This document shows positions 1 through 9,986 of a DNA stretch of 64,000 bases, in pieces; the stretch's first letter is position 1, and every line of letters begins with the position of its first letter. Under the pieces are notes generated by a model, which was not told the DNA's origin, searched no databases, and saw only the letters and a program-made list of their open reading frames with translations. The position numbers and the translations under genes were made by a program. This DNA comes from Fistularia commersonii (Eukaryota; Chordata; Actinopteri; Syngnathiformes; Fistulariidae): assembly GCA_037954325.1 (NCBI GenBank), contig JBBMNZ010000014.1:17603956-17667955 (forward strand). The letters run 5' to 3'.

Positions 1-176
1 TCACAATGATTTTGACTTATATTATGCAGAATCAAGCCCCTTTCAACATATTTCAGCACCAGCAAGCTGCTAGAAAGGAATCTTTAGTTATTGACACTGT
101 TTATCAAAAAAGCTTCAACTCAGTGAGATAAACACTTTTTGACCGTATGGCTATATCTTTTCAAAATGTTGCAGGA

Positions 177-352
177 TCACAATGATTTTGACTTATATTA
201 TGCAGAATCAAGCCCTTTTCAACATATTTCAGCACCAGCAAGCTGCTAGAAAGGAATCTTTAGTTATTGACACTCTTTATCAAAAAAGCTTCAACTCAGT
301 GAGATAAACACTTTTTGACCGTACGGCTATATCTTTTCAAAATGTTGCAGGA
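177..352 (+). repeat. Representative satellite monomer (commonest TTATC-type variant)
   Basis: This monomer carries the most frequent states and serves as a reference. It has 61 G/C in 176 bases. Landmarks by monomer position: start TCACAATG (1-8); CAAGCCCTTTTC (33-44; others have CCCCTTTC, CTCTTTTC or CCTTTTTC); CAGCACCAGCAAGCTGCTAG (54-73); ACTCTTTATC (96-105; the main alternative is ACTCTGTTGC); a HindIII site AAGCTT (110-115); GAGATAAAC (125-133; the alternative is GAGAAAAAC); CCGTACGG (143-150; alternatives CCGTATGG and CCATATGG); CAAAATGTTGCAGGA (162-176). The phase is arbitrary, because a circularly permuted monomer is equally valid. No match to the CENP-B box pattern (TTCGnnnnAnnCGGG) is present; the consensus contains no TTCG on either strand. 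Confidence 0.95.
319..326. other. CpG-containing palindrome CCGTACGG, decaying site in every monomer
   Basis: Monomer positions 143-150 form a perfect 8-bp palindrome holding both CpGs of a typical monomer. Across the array it appears in three main states: CCGTACGG (two CpGs), CCGTATGG (one) and CCATATGG (none, also a palindrome, containing an NdeI site). Each step is a CpG-to-TpG or CpG-to-CpA transition, the change expected from deamination of methylated cytosine. A rarer CCGTACTG state is found near 10481, 16467, 20161, 35473 and 36881. The position shown is the first CCGTACGG copy. Whether it is a protein-binding site cannot be told. Confidence 0.85.
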
Positions 353-366
353 TCACAATGATTTTG
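338..366. other. Imperfect dyad symmetry across the monomer junction
   Basis: The 29 bases run from CAAAAT (monomer position 162) to ATTTTG (position 14 of the next monomer). The six-base arms are exact reverse complements. Inside them TTG pairs with CAA after a 1-nt versus 2-nt bulge, leaving a loop of about 8 nt (CAGGATCA). The element recurs at nearly every monomer junction; exceptions carry AATATTGC (for example near 11210, 17195, 46937), or CAAAGATTTTGAC (for example near 40616 and 44840). Published work has noted short dyad symmetries in centromeric satellites that lack CENP-B boxes. Cruciform formation or function here is speculation. Confidence 0.6.
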
Positions 367-2642
367 ACTTATATTATGCAGAATCAAGCCCCTTTCAACA
401 TATTTCAGCACCAGCAAGCTGCTAGAAAGGAATCTTTAGTTATTGACACTCTGTTGCAAAAAAGCTTCAACTCAGTGAGAAAAACACTTTTTGACCATAT
501 GGCTATATCTTTTCAAAATGTTGCAGGATCACAATGATTTTGACTTATATTATGCAGAATCAAGCCCTTTTCAACATATTTCAGCACCAGCAAGCTGCTA
601 GAAAGGAATCTTTGGTTATTGACACTCTTTATCAAAAAAGCTTCAACTTTGTGAGAAAAACACTTTTTGACCATATGGCTATATCTTTTCAAAATGTTGC
701 AGGATCACAATGATTTTGACTTACATTATGCAGAATCAAGCCCTTTTCAACATATTTCAGCACCAGCAAGCTGCTAGAAAGGAATCTTTAGTTATTGACA
801 CTCTGTTGCAAAAAAGCTTCAACTCAGTGAGATAAACACTTTTTGACCGTATGGCTATATCTTTTCAAAATGTTGCAGGATCACAATGATTTTGACTTAT
901 ATTATGCAGAATCAAGCCCTTTTCAACATATTTCAGCACCAGCAAGCTGCTAGAAAGGAATCTTTAGTTATTGACACTCTTTATCAAAAAAGCTTCAACT
1001 CAGTGAGATAAACACTTTTTGACCGTACGGCTATATCTTTTCAAAATGTTGCAGGATCACAATGATTTTGACTTATATTATGCAGAATCAAGCCCCTTTC
1101 AACATATTTCAGCACCAGCAAGCTGCTAGAAAGGAATCTTTAGTTATTGACACTCTGTTGCAAAAAAGCTTCAACTCAGTGAGAAAAACACTTTTTGACC
1201 ATATGGCTATATCTTTTCAAAATGTTGCAGGATCACAATGATTTTGACTTATATTATGCAGAATCAAGCCCTTTTCAACATATTTCAGCACCAGCAAGCT
1301 GCTAGAAAGGAATCTTTAGTTATTGACACTCTTTATCAAAAAAGCTTCAACTCAGTGAGATAAACACTTTTTGACCGTACGGCTATATCTTTTCAAAATG
1401 TTGCAGGATCACAATGATTTTGACTTACATTATGCAGAATCAAGCCCTTTTCAACATATTTCAGCACCAGCAAGCTGCTAGAAAGGAATCTTTAGTTATT
1501 GACACTCTGTTGCAAAAAAGCTTCAACTCAGTGAGAAAAACACTTTTTGACCATATGGCTATATCTTTTCAAAATGTTGCAGGATCACAATGATTTTGAC
1601 TTACATTATGCAGAATCAAGCCCTTTTCAACATATTTCAGCACCAGCAAGCTGCTAGAAAGGAATCTTTAGTTATTGACACTCTTTTGCAAAAAAGCTTC
1701 AACTCAGTGAGAAAAACACTTTTTGACCATATGGCTATATCTTTTCAAAATGTTGCAGGATCACAATGATTTTGACTTATATTATGCAGAATCAAGCCCT
1801 TTTCAACATATTTCAGCACCAGCAAGCTGCTAGAAAGGAATCTTTAGTTATTGACACTCTTTATCAAAAAAACTTCAACTCAGTGAGAAAAACACTTTTT
1901 GACCATATGGCTATATCTTTTCAAAATGTTGCAGGATCACAATGATTTTGACTTATATTATGCAGAATCAAGCCCTTTTCAACATATTTCAGCACCAGCA
2001 AGCTGCTAGAAAGGAATCTTTAGTTATTGACACTCTGTTGCAAAAAAGCTTCAACTCAGTGAGATAAACACTTTTTGACCGTACGGCTATATCTTTTCAA
2101 AATGTTGCAGGATCACAATGATTTTGACTTATATTTATGCAGATTCAAGCCCTTTCCAACATATTTCAGCACCAGCAAGCTGCTAGAATAGAATCTTTAG
2201 TTATTGACACTCTTTATCAAAATCGCTTCAACTCAGTGAGATAAACACTTTTTGACCGTACGGCTATATCTTTTCAAAATGTTGCAGGATCACAATGATT
2301 TTGACTTATATTATGCAGAATCAAGCCCCTTTCAACATATTTCAGCACCAGCAAGCTGCTAGAAAGGAATCTTTGGTTATTGACACTCTTTATCAAAAAA
2401 GCTTCAACTTTGTGAGAAAAACACTTTTTGACCATATGGCTATATCTTTTCAAAATGTTGCAGGATCACAATGATTTTGACTTACATTATGCAGAATCAA
2501 GCCCTTTTCAACATATTTCAGAACCAGCAAACTGCTAGAAAGGAATCTTTAGTTATTGACACTCTGTTGCAAAAAAAGCTTCAACTCAGTGAGTTAAACA
2601 CTTTTTGACCATATGGCTATATCTTTTCAAAATGTTGCAGGA

Positions 2643-5110
2643 TCACAATGATTTTGACTTATATTATGCAGAATCAAGCCCCTTTCAACATATTTCAGCA
2701 CCAGCAAGCTGCTAGAAAGGAATCTTTAGTTATTGACACTGTTTATCAAAAAAGCTTCAACTCAGTGAGATAAACACTTTTTGACCGTATGGCTATATCT
2801 TTTCAAAATGTTGCAGGATCACAATGATTTTGACTTATATTATGCAGAATCAAGCCCTTTTCAACATATTTCAGCACCAGCAAGCTGCTAGAAAGGAATC
2901 TTTAGTTATTGACACTCTTTATCAAAAAAGCTTCAACTCAGTGAGATAAACACTTTTTGACCGTACGGCTATATCTTTTCAAAATGTTGCAGGATCACAA
3001 TGATTTTGACTTATATTATGCAGAATCAAGCCCCTTTCAACATATTTCAGCACCAGCAAGCTGCTAGAAAGGAATCTTTAGTTATTGACACTCTGTTGCA
3101 AAAAAGCTTCAACTCAGTGAGAAAAACACTTTTTGACCATATGGCTATATCTTTTCAAAATGTTGCAGGATCACAATGATTTTGACTTATATTATGCAGA
3201 ATCAAGCCCTTTTCAACATATTTCAGCACCAGCAAGCTGCTAGAAAGGAATCTTTAGTTATTGACACTCTGTTGCAAAAAAGCTTCAACTCAGTGAGATA
3301 AACACTTTTTGACCGTACGGCTATATCTTTTCAAAATGTTGCAGGATCACAATGATTTTGACTTACATTATGCAGAATCAAGCCCTTTTCAACATATTTC
3401 AGCACCAGCAAGCTGCTAGAAAGGAATCTTTGGTTATTGACACTCTTTATCAAAAAAGCTTCAACTCAGTGAGATAAACACTTTTTGACCGTACGGCTAT
3501 ATCTTTTCAAAATGTTGCAGGATCACAATGATTTTGACTTATATTATGCAGAATCAAGCCCCTTTCAACATATTTTCAGCACCAGCAAGCTGCTAGAAAG
3601 GAATCTTTAGTTATTGACACTCTGTTGCAAAAAAGCTTCAACTCAGTGAGAAAAACACTTTTTGACCATATGGCTATATCTTTTCAAAATGTTGCAGGAT
3701 CACAATGATTTTGACTTATATTATGCAGAATCAAGCCCTTTTCAACATATTTCAGCACCAGCAAGCTGCTAGAAAGGAATCTTTAGTTATTGACACTCTT
3801 TATCAAAAAAGCTTCAACTCAGTGAGATAAACACTTTTTGACCGTACGGCTATATCTTTTCAAAATGTTGCAGGATCACAATGATTTTGACTTACATTAT
3901 GCAGAATCAAGCCCTTTTCAACATATTTTCAGCACCAGCAAGCTGCTAGAAAGGAATCTTTAGTTATTGACACTCTGTTGCAAAAAAGCTTCAACTCAGT
4001 GAGAAAAACACTTTTTTGACCATATGGCTATATCTTTTCAAAATGTTGCAGGATCACAATGATTTTGACTTACATTATGCAGAATCAAGCCCTTTTCAAC
4101 ATATTTCAGCACCAGCAAGCTGCTAGAAAGGAATCTTTAGTTATTGACACTCTTTTGCAAAAAAGCTTCAACTCAGTGAGAAAAAACACTTTTTGACCAT
4201 ATGGCTATATCTTTTCAAAATGTTGCAGGATCACAATGATTTTGACTTATATTATGCAGAATCAAGCCCTTTTCAACATATTTCAGCACCAGCAAGCTGC
4301 TAGAAAGGAATCTTTAGTTATTGACACTCTTTATCAAAAAAACTTCAACTCAGTGAGAAAAACACTTTTTGACCATATGGCTATATCTTTTCAAAATGTT
4401 GCAGGATCACAATGATTTTGACTTATATTATGCAGAATCAAGCCCTTTTCAACATATTTCAGCACCAGCAAGCTGCTAGAAAGGAATCTTTAGTTATTGA
4501 CACTCTGTTGCAAAAAAGCTTCAACTCAGTGAGATAAACACTTTTTGACCGTACGGCTATATCTTTTCAAAATGTTGCAGGATCACAATGATTTTGACTT
4601 ATATTATGCAGATTCAAGCCCTTTCCAACATATTTCAGCACCAGCAAGCTGCTAGAATAGAATCTTTAGTTATTGACACTCTTTATCAAAATCGCTTCAA
4701 CTCAGTGAGATAAACACTTTTTGACCGTACGGCTATATCTTTTCAAAATGTTGCAGGATCACAATGATTTTGACTTATATTATGCAGAATCAAGCCCCTT
4801 TCAACATATTTCAGCACCAGCAAGCTGCTAGAAAGGAATCTTTGGTTATTGACACTCTTTATCAAAAAAGCTTCAACTTTGTGAGAAAAACACTTTTTGA
4901 CCATATGGCTATATCTTTTCAAAATGTTGCAGGATCACAATGATTTTGACTTACATTATGCAGAATCAAGCCCTTTTCAACATATTTCAGAACCAGCAAA
5001 CTGCTAGAAAGGAATCTTTAGTTATTGACACTCTGTTGCAAAAAAGCTTCAACTCAGTGAGATAAACACTTTTTGACCATATGGCTATATCTTTTCAAAA
5101 TGTTGCAGGA
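2643..5110. repeat. 15-monomer HOR, copy 2, shortened to 14 monomers
   Basis: The order follows copy 1, but the fourth monomer (TTTGGTT with TTTGTGAG, at 529-704 in copy 1) is absent and the next two differ. From 3523 on the order matches again: the six-monomer cassette at 3700-4758, then the TTTGGTT monomer and the CAGAACC monomer (4935-5110). Extra single bases are present at about 3573, 3925, 4010 and 4181, in T or A runs. Loss of one whole monomer is the usual footprint of unequal exchange between misaligned monomers. Confidence 0.75.
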
Positions 5111-6166
5111 TCACAATGATTTTGACTTATATTATGCAGAATCAAGCCCCTTTCAACATATTTCAGCACCAGCAAGCTGCTAGAAAGGAATCTTTAGTTA
5201 TTGACACTCTTTATCAAAAAAACTTCAACTCAGTGAGAAAAACACTTTTTGACCATATGGCTATATCTTTTCAAAATGTTGCAGGATCACAATGATTTTG
5301 ACTTATATTATGCAAAATCAAGCCCTTTTCAACATATTTCAGCACCAGCAAGCTGCTAGAAAGGAATCTTTAGTTATTGACACTCTTTATCAAAAAAACT
5401 TCAACTCAGTGAGATAAACACTTTTTGATCGTATGGCTATATCTTTTCAAAATGTTACAGGATCACAATGATTTTGACTTATATTATGCAGAATCAAGCC
5501 CTTTTCAACATATTTCAGCACCAGCAAGCTGCTAGAAAGGAATCTTTAGTTATTGACACTCTGTTGCAAAAAAGCTTCAACTCAGTGAGATAAACACTTT
5601 TTGACCGTATGGCTATATCTTTTCAAAATATTGCAGGATCACAATGATTTTGACTTATATTATGCAGATTCAAGCCCTTTCCAACATATTTCAGCACCAG
5701 CAAGCTGCTAGAATAGAATCTTTAGTTATTGACACTCTTTATCAAAATCGCTTCAACTCAGTGAGATAAACACTTTTTGACCGTACGGCTATATCTTTTC
5801 AAAATGTTGCAGGATCACAATGATTTTGACTTATATTATGCAGAATCAAGCCCCTTTCAACATATTTCAGCACCAGCAAGCTGCTAGAAAGGAATCTTTG
5901 GTTATTGACACTCTTTATCAAAAAAGCTTCAACTTTGTGAGAAAAACACTTTTTGACCATATGGCTATATCTTTTCAAAATGTTGCAGGATCACAATGAT
6001 TTTGACTTATATTATGCAGAATCAAGCCCTTTTCAACATATTTCAGAACCAGCAAACTGCTAGAAAGGAATCTTTAGTTATTGACACTCTTTATCAAAAA
6101 AGCTTCAACTTTGTGAGAAAAACACTTTTTGACCATATGGCTATATCTTTTCAAAATGTTGCAGGA
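5111..6166. repeat. Rearranged monomers after the second HOR copy
   Basis: Six monomers that do not follow the 15-monomer order. They include a GCAAAATC monomer with GATCGTATGG and GTTACAGG (5287), an ACTCTGTTGC monomer with AATATTGC (5463), the CAGATTC/AATCGC monomer (5639), a TTTGGTT/TTTGTGAG monomer (5815), and a monomer at 5991 that joins the CAGAACC...AAACTG left part to a TTTATC/TTTGTGAG right part. The last looks like a hybrid of two types found separately elsewhere. No gene or other element is present. Confidence 0.65.
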
Positions 6167-6466
6167 TCACAATGATTTTGACTTATATTATGCAGAATCA
6201 AGCCCTTTTCAACATATTTCAGCACCAGCAAGCTGCTAGAAAGGAATCTTTGGTTATTGACACTCTTTATCAAAAAAGCTTCAACTTTGTGAGAAAAACA
6301 CTTTTTGACCATTATGCAGAATCAAGCCCTTTTCAACATATTTCAGCACCAGCAAGCTGCTAGAAAGGAATCTTTAGTTATTGACACTCTTTTGCAAAAA
6401 AGCTTCAACTCAGTGAGAAAAACACTTTTTTACCGTATGGCTATATCTTTTCAAAATGTTGCAGGA
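6167..6466. repeat. Monomer pair fused by a 52-bp deletion
   Basis: Two monomers occupy 300 bp instead of 352. After GACC (ending at 6310) the sequence jumps to ATTATGCAGAATC, skipping 52 bp that normally run from ATATGGC to GACTTAT. The two bases AT occur at both deletion edges, so the breakpoint can be placed either side of them and is compatible with microhomology-mediated loss. It is the only large indel in the window and resets the phase to 6467+176n. It also removes the usual stop, giving a 63-codon open frame (6172-6363) that I treat as incidental. Confidence 0.9.
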
Positions 6467-7698
6467 TCACAATGATTTTGACTTATATTATGCAGAATCA
6501 AGCCCTTTTCAACATATTTCAGCACCAGCAAGCTGCTAGAAAGGAATCTTTAGTTATTGACACTCTTTATCAAAAAAACTTCAACTCAGTGAGAAAAACA
6601 CTTTTTGACCATATGGCTATATCTTTTCAAAATGTTGCAGGATCACAATGATTTTGACTTATATTATGCAGAATCAAGCCCTTTTCAACATATTTCAGCA
6701 CCAGCAAGCTGCTAGAAAGGAATCTTTAGTTATTGACACTCTGTTGCAAAAAAGCTTCAACTCAGTGAGAAAAACACTTTTTGACCATATGGCTATATCT
6801 TTTCAAAATGTTGCAGGATCACAATGATTTTGACTTACATTATGCAGAATCAAGCCCTTTTCAACATATTTCAGCACCAGCAAGCTGCTAGAAAGGAATC
6901 TTTAGTTATTGACACTCTTTTGCAAAAAAGCTTCAACTCAGTGAGAAAAACACTTTTTGACCATATGGCTATATCTTTTCAAAATGTTGCAGGATCACAA
7001 TGATTTTGACTTATATTATGCAGAATCAAGCCCTTTTCAACATATTTCAGCACCAGCAAGCTGCTAGAAAGGAATCTTTAGTTATTGACACTCTTTATCA
7101 AAAAAGCTTCAACTCAGTGAGATAAACACTTTTTGACCGTACGGCTATATCTTTTCAAAATGTTGCAGGATCACAATGATTTTGACTTACATTATGCAGA
7201 ATCAAGCCCTTTTCAATATATTTCAGCACCAGCAAGCTGCTAGAAAGGAATCTTTAGTTATTGACACTCTGTTGCAAAAAAGCTTCAACTCAGTGAGAAA
7301 AACACTTTTTGACCATATGGCTATATCTTTTCAAAATGTTGCAGGATCACAATGATTTTGACTTATATTATGCAGAATCAAGCCCTTTTCAACATATTTC
7401 AGCACCAGCAAGCTGCTAGAAAGGAATCTTTAGTTATTGACACTCTTTATCAAAAAAGCTTCAACTCAGTGAGATAAACACTTTTTGACCGTACGGCTAT
7501 ATCTTTTCAAAATGTTGCAGGATCACAATGATTTTGACTTACATTATGCAGAATCAAGCCCTTTTCAACATATTTCAGCACCAGCAAGCTGCTAGAAAGG
7601 AATCTTTAGTTATTGACACTCTGTTGCAAAAAAGCTTCAACTCAGTGAGAAAAACACTTTTTGACCATATGGCTTTATCTTTTCAAAATGTTGCAGGA

Positions 7699-7874
7699 TC
7701 ACAATGATTTTGACTTACATTATGCAGAATCAAGCCCTTTTCAACATATTTCAGCACCAGCAAGCTGCTAGAATAGAATCTTTAGTTATTGACACTCTTT
7801 ATCAAAATCGCTTCAACTCAGTGAGATAAACACTTTTTGACCGTACGGCTATATCTTTTCAAAATGTTGCAGGA
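7699..7874. repeat. Hybrid monomer (TTACAT left part, AATAG/AATCGC right part)
   Basis: The left part carries TTACATTATGCAGAATC and CCCTTTTC, as in monomers that usually continue with GTTGC or TTTGC. The right part carries AGAATAG and AAAATCGCTTC, otherwise found with CAGATTC...TTTCC or with CCCC-type left parts. The switch lies between about monomer positions 44 and 75. It is best read as a crossover or gene-conversion product between two monomers several units apart, since the intervening TTTGC, AAAAAAC and GTTGC monomers of the cassette are missing here. Confidence 0.65.
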
Positions 7875-8930
7875 TCACAATGATTTTGACTTATATTATG
7901 CAAAATCAAGCCCTTTTCAACATATTTCAGCACCAGCAAGCTGCTAGAAAGGAATCTTTAGTTATTGACACTCTTTATCAAAAAAACTTCAACTCAGTGA
8001 GAAAAACACTTTTTGACCATATGGCTATATCTTTTCAAAATGTTGCAGGATCACAATGATTTTGACTTATATTATGCAAAATCAAGCCCTTTTCAACATA
8101 TTTCAGCACCAGCAAGCTGCTAGAAAGGAATCTTTAGTTATTGACACTCTTTATCAAAAAAGCTTCAACTCAGTGAGATAAACACTTTTTGACCGTACGG
8201 CTATATCTTTTCAAAATGTTGCAGGATCACAATGATTTTGACTTACATTATGCAGAATCAAGCCCTTTTCAACATATTTCAGCACCAGCAAGCTGCTAGA
8301 AAGGAATCTTTAGTTATTGACACTCTTTATCAAAAAAACTTCAACTCAGTGAGATAAACACTTTTTGACCGTACGGCTATATCTTTTCAAAATGTTGCAG
8401 GATCACAATGATTTTGACTTACATTATGCAGAATCAAGCCCTTTTCAACATATTTCAGCACCAGCAAGCTGCTAGAAAGGAATCTTTAGTTATTGACACT
8501 CTGTTGCAAAAAAGCTTCAACTCAGTGAGAAAAACACTTTTTGACCGTATGGCTATATCTTTTCAAAATGTTGCAGGATCACAATGATTTTGACTTATAT
8601 TATGCAGAATCAAGCCCTTTTCAACATATTTCAGCACCAGCAAGCTGCTAGAAAGGAATCTTTGGTTATTGACACTCTTTATCAAAAAAGCTTCAACTTT
8701 GTGAGAAAAACACTTTTTGACCATATGGCTATATCTTTTCAAAATGTTGCAGGATCACAATGATTTTGACTTATATTATACAGAATCAAGCCCTTTTCAA
8801 CATATTTCAGCACCAGCAAGCTGCTAGAAAGGAATCTTTAGTTATTGACACTCTGTTGCAAAAAAGCTTCAACTCAGTGAGAAAAACACTTTTTGACCAT
8901 ATGGCTATATCTTTTCAAAATGTTGCAGGA

Positions 8931-9986
8931 TCACAATGATTTTGACTTATATTATGCAGAATCAAGCCCTTTTCAACATATTTCAGCACCAGCAAGCTGC
9001 TAGAAAGGAATCTTTAGTTATTGACACTCTTTATCAAAAAAGCTTCAACTCAGTGAGATAAACACTTTTTGACCGTACGGCTATATCTTTTCAAAATGTT
9101 GCAGGATCACAATGATTTTGACTTACATTATGCAGAATCAAGCCCTTTTCAACATATTTCAGCACCAGCAAGCTGCTAGAAAGGAATCTTTAGTTATTGA
9201 CACTCTGTTGCAAAAAAGCTTCAACTCAGTGAGAAAAACACTTTTTGACCATATGGCTATATCTTTTCAAAATGTTGCAGGATCACAATGATTTTGACTT
9301 ACATTATGCAGAATCAAGCCCTTTTCAACATATTTCAGCACCAGCAAGCTGCTAGAAAGGAATCTTTAGTTATTGACACTCTTTTGCAAAAAAGCTTCAA
9401 CTCAGTGAGAAAAACACTTTTTGACCATATGGCTATATCTTTTCAAAATGTTGCAGGATCACAATGATTTTGACTTATATTATGCAGAATCAAGCCCTTT
9501 TCAACATATTTCAGCACCAGCAAGCTGCTAGAAAGGAATCTTTAGTTATTGACACTCTTTATCAAAAAAACTTCAACTCAGTGAGAAAAACACTTTTTGA
9601 CCATATGGCTATATCTTTTCAAAATGTTGCAGGATCACAATGATTTTGACTTATATTATGCAGAATCAAGCCCTTTTCAACATATTTCAGCACCAGCAAG
9701 CTGCTAGAAAGGAATCTTTAGTTATTGACACTCTGTTGCAAAAAAGCTTCAACTCAGTGAGATAAACACTTTTTGACCGTACGGCTATATCTTTTCAAAA
9801 TGTTGCAGGATCACAATGATTTTGACTTATATTATGCAGATTCAAGCCCTTTCCAACATATTTCAGCACCAGCAAGCTGCTAGAATAGAATCTTTAGTTA
9901 TTGACACTCTTTATCAAAATCGCTTCAACTCAGTGAGATAAACACTTTTTGACCGTACGGCTATATCTTTTCAAAATGTTGCAGTA
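8931..9986. repeat. Six-monomer cassette, third of four clear copies
   Basis: Order: TTATC/CCGTACGG; TTACAT with GTTGC/CCATATGG; TTACAT with TTTTGC; AAAAAACTTC; GTTGC/CCGTACGG; CAGATTC...AATCGC. The same six in the same order lie at 1233-2289, 3700-4758 and 15091-16146 (the last with TTACAT in its fifth monomer). Shorter parts (TTTTGC, AAAAAAC, GTTGC) lie at 40788-41315, 45011-45538 and 54515-55042, there followed by an ACTGTTTATC monomer. Its recurrence in otherwise different surroundings marks it as an older conserved block of the array. Confidence 0.75.

Larger units (their letters stand above)
1..2642. repeat. 15-monomer higher-order repeat, copy 1
   Basis: Fifteen monomers in a specific order. 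It opens with a CCCCTTTC/ACTGTTTATC monomer (1-176) and ends with one carrying CAGAACCAGCAAACTG (2466-2642). The same opening monomer returns at 2643 and the order repeats with one monomer missing. Near the end it holds a distinctive monomer with CAGATTCAAGCCCTTTCC, AGAATAG and AAAATCGCTTC (2113-2289). Two single-base insertions (about 2133 and 2570) make it 2642 bp instead of 2640. The HOR may extend left of the window. Confidence 0.8.

Noticed and set aside
286..291. HindIII site AAGCTT as evidence of cloning or vector
   Set aside because: It is part of the monomer consensus and is lost in AAAAAACTTC, AAAACGC and AAAATCGC variants by ordinary substitution. There is no vector sequence.
6172..6363. 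63-codon open reading frame
   Set aside because: It exists only because the 52-bp deletion removes the usual stop and fuses two monomers. The same frame recurs, shorter, in each GAGAAAAAC monomer, and nothing suggests a gene: no promoter, no recognisable domain, satellite context.
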